Assembly: GCA_036494675.1 (NCBI GenBank) | Contig: DASXOA010000526.1 | Coordinates: 1 to 22,302 of the forward strand | Length of the DNA: 22,302 bases | Direction: 5' to 3' | Source of the DNA: Rugosimonospora sp036494675 | Lineage (GTDB): Bacteria; Actinomycetota; Actinomycetes; Mycobacteriales; Micromonosporaceae | Shown here: positions 21,008-22,302 of the stretch, in pieces | Layout of the letters: each line of letters starts with the position of its first letter | Numbering within the stretch: the first letter of the stretch is position 1 | Notes under the pieces: model-generated | Seen by the model: only the letters and a program-made list of their open reading frames with translations | Database searches by the model: none | Told to the model about the DNA's origin: nothing | Position numbers and translations under genes: made by a program

Positions 21008-21700
21008 ATGACCCAACCACCCACCCCACCATGGGACGAAACGCAGCCCGGCGGGTCGCCGTCCGGACCCGGCGCGCCGTCCCAGCCAGGCCATGGCCAG
21101 CCGGGGTACGGCAGCCAGCCGGGGCACGGCCAGCCGGGCTACGGCGGCCAGTCGAACTACGGCCAGTCGACGTACGGCGGCCAATCGAACTACGGTGGCC
21201 AGCCGAACTACGGCCAGCCCGGCTACGGTCCGCCGCCCGGATATCCGCCGCCACCCGGCGGGTACCCGCCCGGACCAGGCCAGGGGCAGCCCGGCCCGCC
21301 GCCGCGCGGCTACCCCTCCGGCGAGGACAAGACCTGGGCACTGGTCGCCCACTTCGGCGGCGCCGCCGGCACGGTCGTGAGCCTCGGCGTCCTCGGCTTC
21401 GTCGCGCCGCTGATCGCGCTGCTCGGGCGGGGCAACCAGTCCCCGGCCGTCCGGGCGCACGCGGTCGCCACGGTGAACTTCTTCGTCCCGGTGAGCGGGG
21501 CCGCGCTGATCCTCGTCGTGGCCCGCATCTGCCTGGGCGTGTCCGGCGGCCTGCTGTTCTCCTCGGCGGTCAGCGGCCTGCTCTACCTGGTCCAGGTCGC
21601 GGTCGTCGTTCTCGGCGCGGTGTTCGGCATCGTCGGCGGCGTGCGGGCCAACGACGGCGAACTGTACAAGTACCCGGTCAGTTACCCGTTCGTCCGGTGA
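21008..21700 (+). CDS. DUF4870-type membrane protein with Gln/Gly/Pro/Tyr-rich N-terminus
   Basis: This 230-residue protein has a long low-complexity N-terminus (about 1-105), with repeats such as GQPGYG, GQSNYG and GGQPNYG, then Pro-rich PPPGYPPPPGGYPP (75-88). The C-terminal part starts with EDKTWALVAHFGGAAG (106-121) and has three hydrophobic segments (about 118-140, 154-178, 185-211) with SPAVRAHAVATVNF (145-158), the pattern of DUF4870 proteins. The family has no established function; the disordered end is probably cytoplasmic. The ATG at 21008 lies 7 nt after TACCGT with no ribosome site, suggesting leaderless expression. A paralogue-like gene with the same start region follows. Confidence 0.88.
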   Translation: MTQPPTPPWDETQPGGSPSGPGAPSQPGHGQPGYGSQPGHGQPGYGGQSNYGQSTYGGQSNYGGQPNYGQPGYGPPPGYPPPPGGYPPGPGQGQPGPPPRGYPSGEDKTWALVAHFGGAAGTVVSLGVLGFVAPLIALLGRGNQSPAVRAHAVATVNFFVPVSGAALILVVARICLGVSGGLLFSSAVSGLLYLVQVAVVVLGAVFGIVGGVRANDGELYKYPVSYPFVR

Positions 21701-21701
21701 C

Positions 21702-21732
21702 GGAGTCCTCGGGCCGGTAGGTCCGAGGCTCC
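21702..21732 (+). terminator. Hairpin after the DUF4870 gene
   Basis: GGAG-T-CCTCGG (21702-21712) pairs with CCGAGG-CTCC (21723-21732), leaving one bulged T and a 10-nt loop. It starts two bases after the stop codon and is followed by CTTATCAC, which is only weakly T-rich. Confidence 0.6.
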
Positions 21733-21801
21733 CTTATCACGCGGTTGACCGTCTTGTCCCGTCCTAGGTCGGCAAGTGTCGAGAACAAGTCATATGGGCC
21801 G

Positions 21802-21838
21802 CTGGCGCGCGTTGTGGGGTGCCCCTACCGTGTCGCAC
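21802..21838 (+). promoter_or_regulatory. Candidate leaderless promoter of the last gene
   Basis: CTGGCGCG (21802-21809) and TACCGT (21826-21831) are spaced exactly as in the promoter at 20971-21007. The -10 is again 7 nt before ATG 21839. The 30 bases ending at 21849 match those ending at 21018 at 28 positions. Confidence 0.55.
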
Positions 21839-22302
21839 ATGACCGAACCTCCCGGCTCCACCGGGGATCCTCAGGCCACCGGTGACAGCCCTGCCCAGCA
21901 CCCCGACGCGCCGCCACCGGGCGGCTACATTCCGCCGCGGCAACAGCCGGCCGAATCCCCGCGCGACGATGACCCGCCGAGCGGCTTCCCCCAGGACAGC
22001 GTCCCGCAGGCCAGCGCCTTGCCGGACAGCGCCTTGCCGGACAGCGCCCCGCCTGCCGGCTACCCCGAGGGCGGCTTCGCGCCGGGTGGCCCCGGCCAAG
22101 GCGGCTACCCCCAGGGCGGCTTCGCGCCGGGTGGCCCCGGCCAAGGCGGCTACGCCCAGGACGGCTATCCGCCGGGTGGCTTCCCCCAGGGCGGCTATCC
22201 GCCGGGTGGCTTCCCTCAGGGCGGCTATCCGCCGGGCTTCCCTCAGGGCGGCTATCCCCCACCCGCCTACTCGCCGCCGCCCGGACCTCCGCCCATGGGC
22301 TA
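21839..22302 (+). CDS. Partial: Pro/Gly/Gln/Tyr-rich protein, N-terminal part only
   Basis: An ATG at 21839 opens a frame that stays open for 154 codons to the window edge, so the C-terminus is missing. The visible part begins MTEPPGSTGDPQ and has a polar Asp/Pro/Ser region (about 10-70) with a repeated ALPDS. It then becomes decapeptide-like repeats of the type GYPPGGFPQG (about 75-140) and ends in PPP-rich sequence. No membrane helix is reached. The start region, promoter and composition match the preceding DUF4870 gene, so this is probably a paralogue with a membrane domain beyond the window. That is inference: DUF4190 or other membrane domains often follow such N-termini. Confidence 0.8.
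   Translation, partial: MTEPPGSTGDPQATGDSPAQHPDAPPPGGYIPPRQQPAESPRDDDPPSGFPQDSVPQASALPDSALPDSAPPAGYPEGGFAPGGPGQGGYPQGGFAPGGPGQGGYAQDGYPPGGFPQGGYPPGGFPQGGYPPGFPQGGYPPPAYSPPPGPPPMG
22070..22258. repeat. In-frame 45-bp and 30-bp coding repeats
   Basis: GCGGCTTCGC recurs at 22071 and 22116, part of a nearly exact 45-bp duplication. From 22160 a 30-bp unit (22160-22189, 22190-22219) encodes GYPPGGFPQG-type decapeptides. The third copy (22220-22246) has lost exactly one codon. All indels keep the frame. Confidence 0.85.

Noticed and set aside
21764..22262. Minus-strand ORFs at the right end
   Set aside because: They are Arg/Ser/Gly-rich mirror frames of the repetitive plus-strand gene that starts at 21839.

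Overview
The window is very G+C-rich, uses GTG starts and 4-bp gene overlaps freely, and carries a gene order typical of Actinobacteria. The codon bias, the leaderless-looking starts and the Pro/Gly/Gln/Tyr-rich membrane proteins suggest a Micromonosporaceae-type actinomycete. That placement is an inference; no rRNA gene is present to confirm it.

Layout. (1) 1-2832: a 15-bp tandem repeat, a two-helix membrane protein of unknown function, and a convergent long acyl-CoA dehydrogenase. (2) 2833-6153: a TPP riboswitch followed by an ECF-type vitamin transporter operon: S component (YkoE), fused double ATPase (YkoD) and T component (YkoC/EcfT). It is probably for thiamine or its pyrimidine precursor. 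(3) 6313-20853: a conserved actinobacterial housekeeping block, mostly on the minus strand. In transcription order it is hrcA, dnaJ (dnaJ2 type), rsmE, HIT protein, serine hydrolase, phoH, ybeY, CBS-domain/CorC protein, a catalytically dead cytidine-deaminase homologue, era, recO, uppS. The same order, with different insertions, is known in Mycobacterium tuberculosis (hrcA to uppS, about Rv2374c-Rv2361c). Inserted here are a MarR regulator with an SDR, a divergent NAD-dependent epimerase, a DUF4232-like lipoprotein, and a small beta-rich protein that may be PH-like. (4) 20854-22302: a CIRCE operator in front of hrcA, then two tandem plus-strand genes for Pro/Gly/Gln/Tyr-rich proteins. Their promoter and start regions are near copies of each other. 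The second gene runs off the window.

How the genes work together. HrcA binding at CIRCE should control hrcA-dnaJ-rsmE as a heat-shock operon. PhoH, YbeY, RsmE, Era and the CBS protein are linked to rRNA maturation, ribosome assembly and membrane ion homeostasis; RecO is for recombination repair and UppS makes the polyprenyl carrier lipid. The thiamine operon is a self-contained, riboswitch-controlled uptake unit. The MarR/SDR and epimerase genes form a divergent, probably small-molecule-responsive module with a two-site operator.

No mobile element, CRISPR array, phage gene, tRNA or rRNA was seen. The most interesting features are: the expression platform behind the TPP riboswitch, where a Shine-Dalgarno-masking hairpin competes with a duplicated CTTCTCC element; short GC-rich tandem repeats that repeatedly copy gene 3' ends including the stop codon; the duplicated leaderless promoter/start module; the paired palindromic operator; a hexapeptide minisatellite inside a Rossmann fold; and the missing canonical start codon of ykoD.
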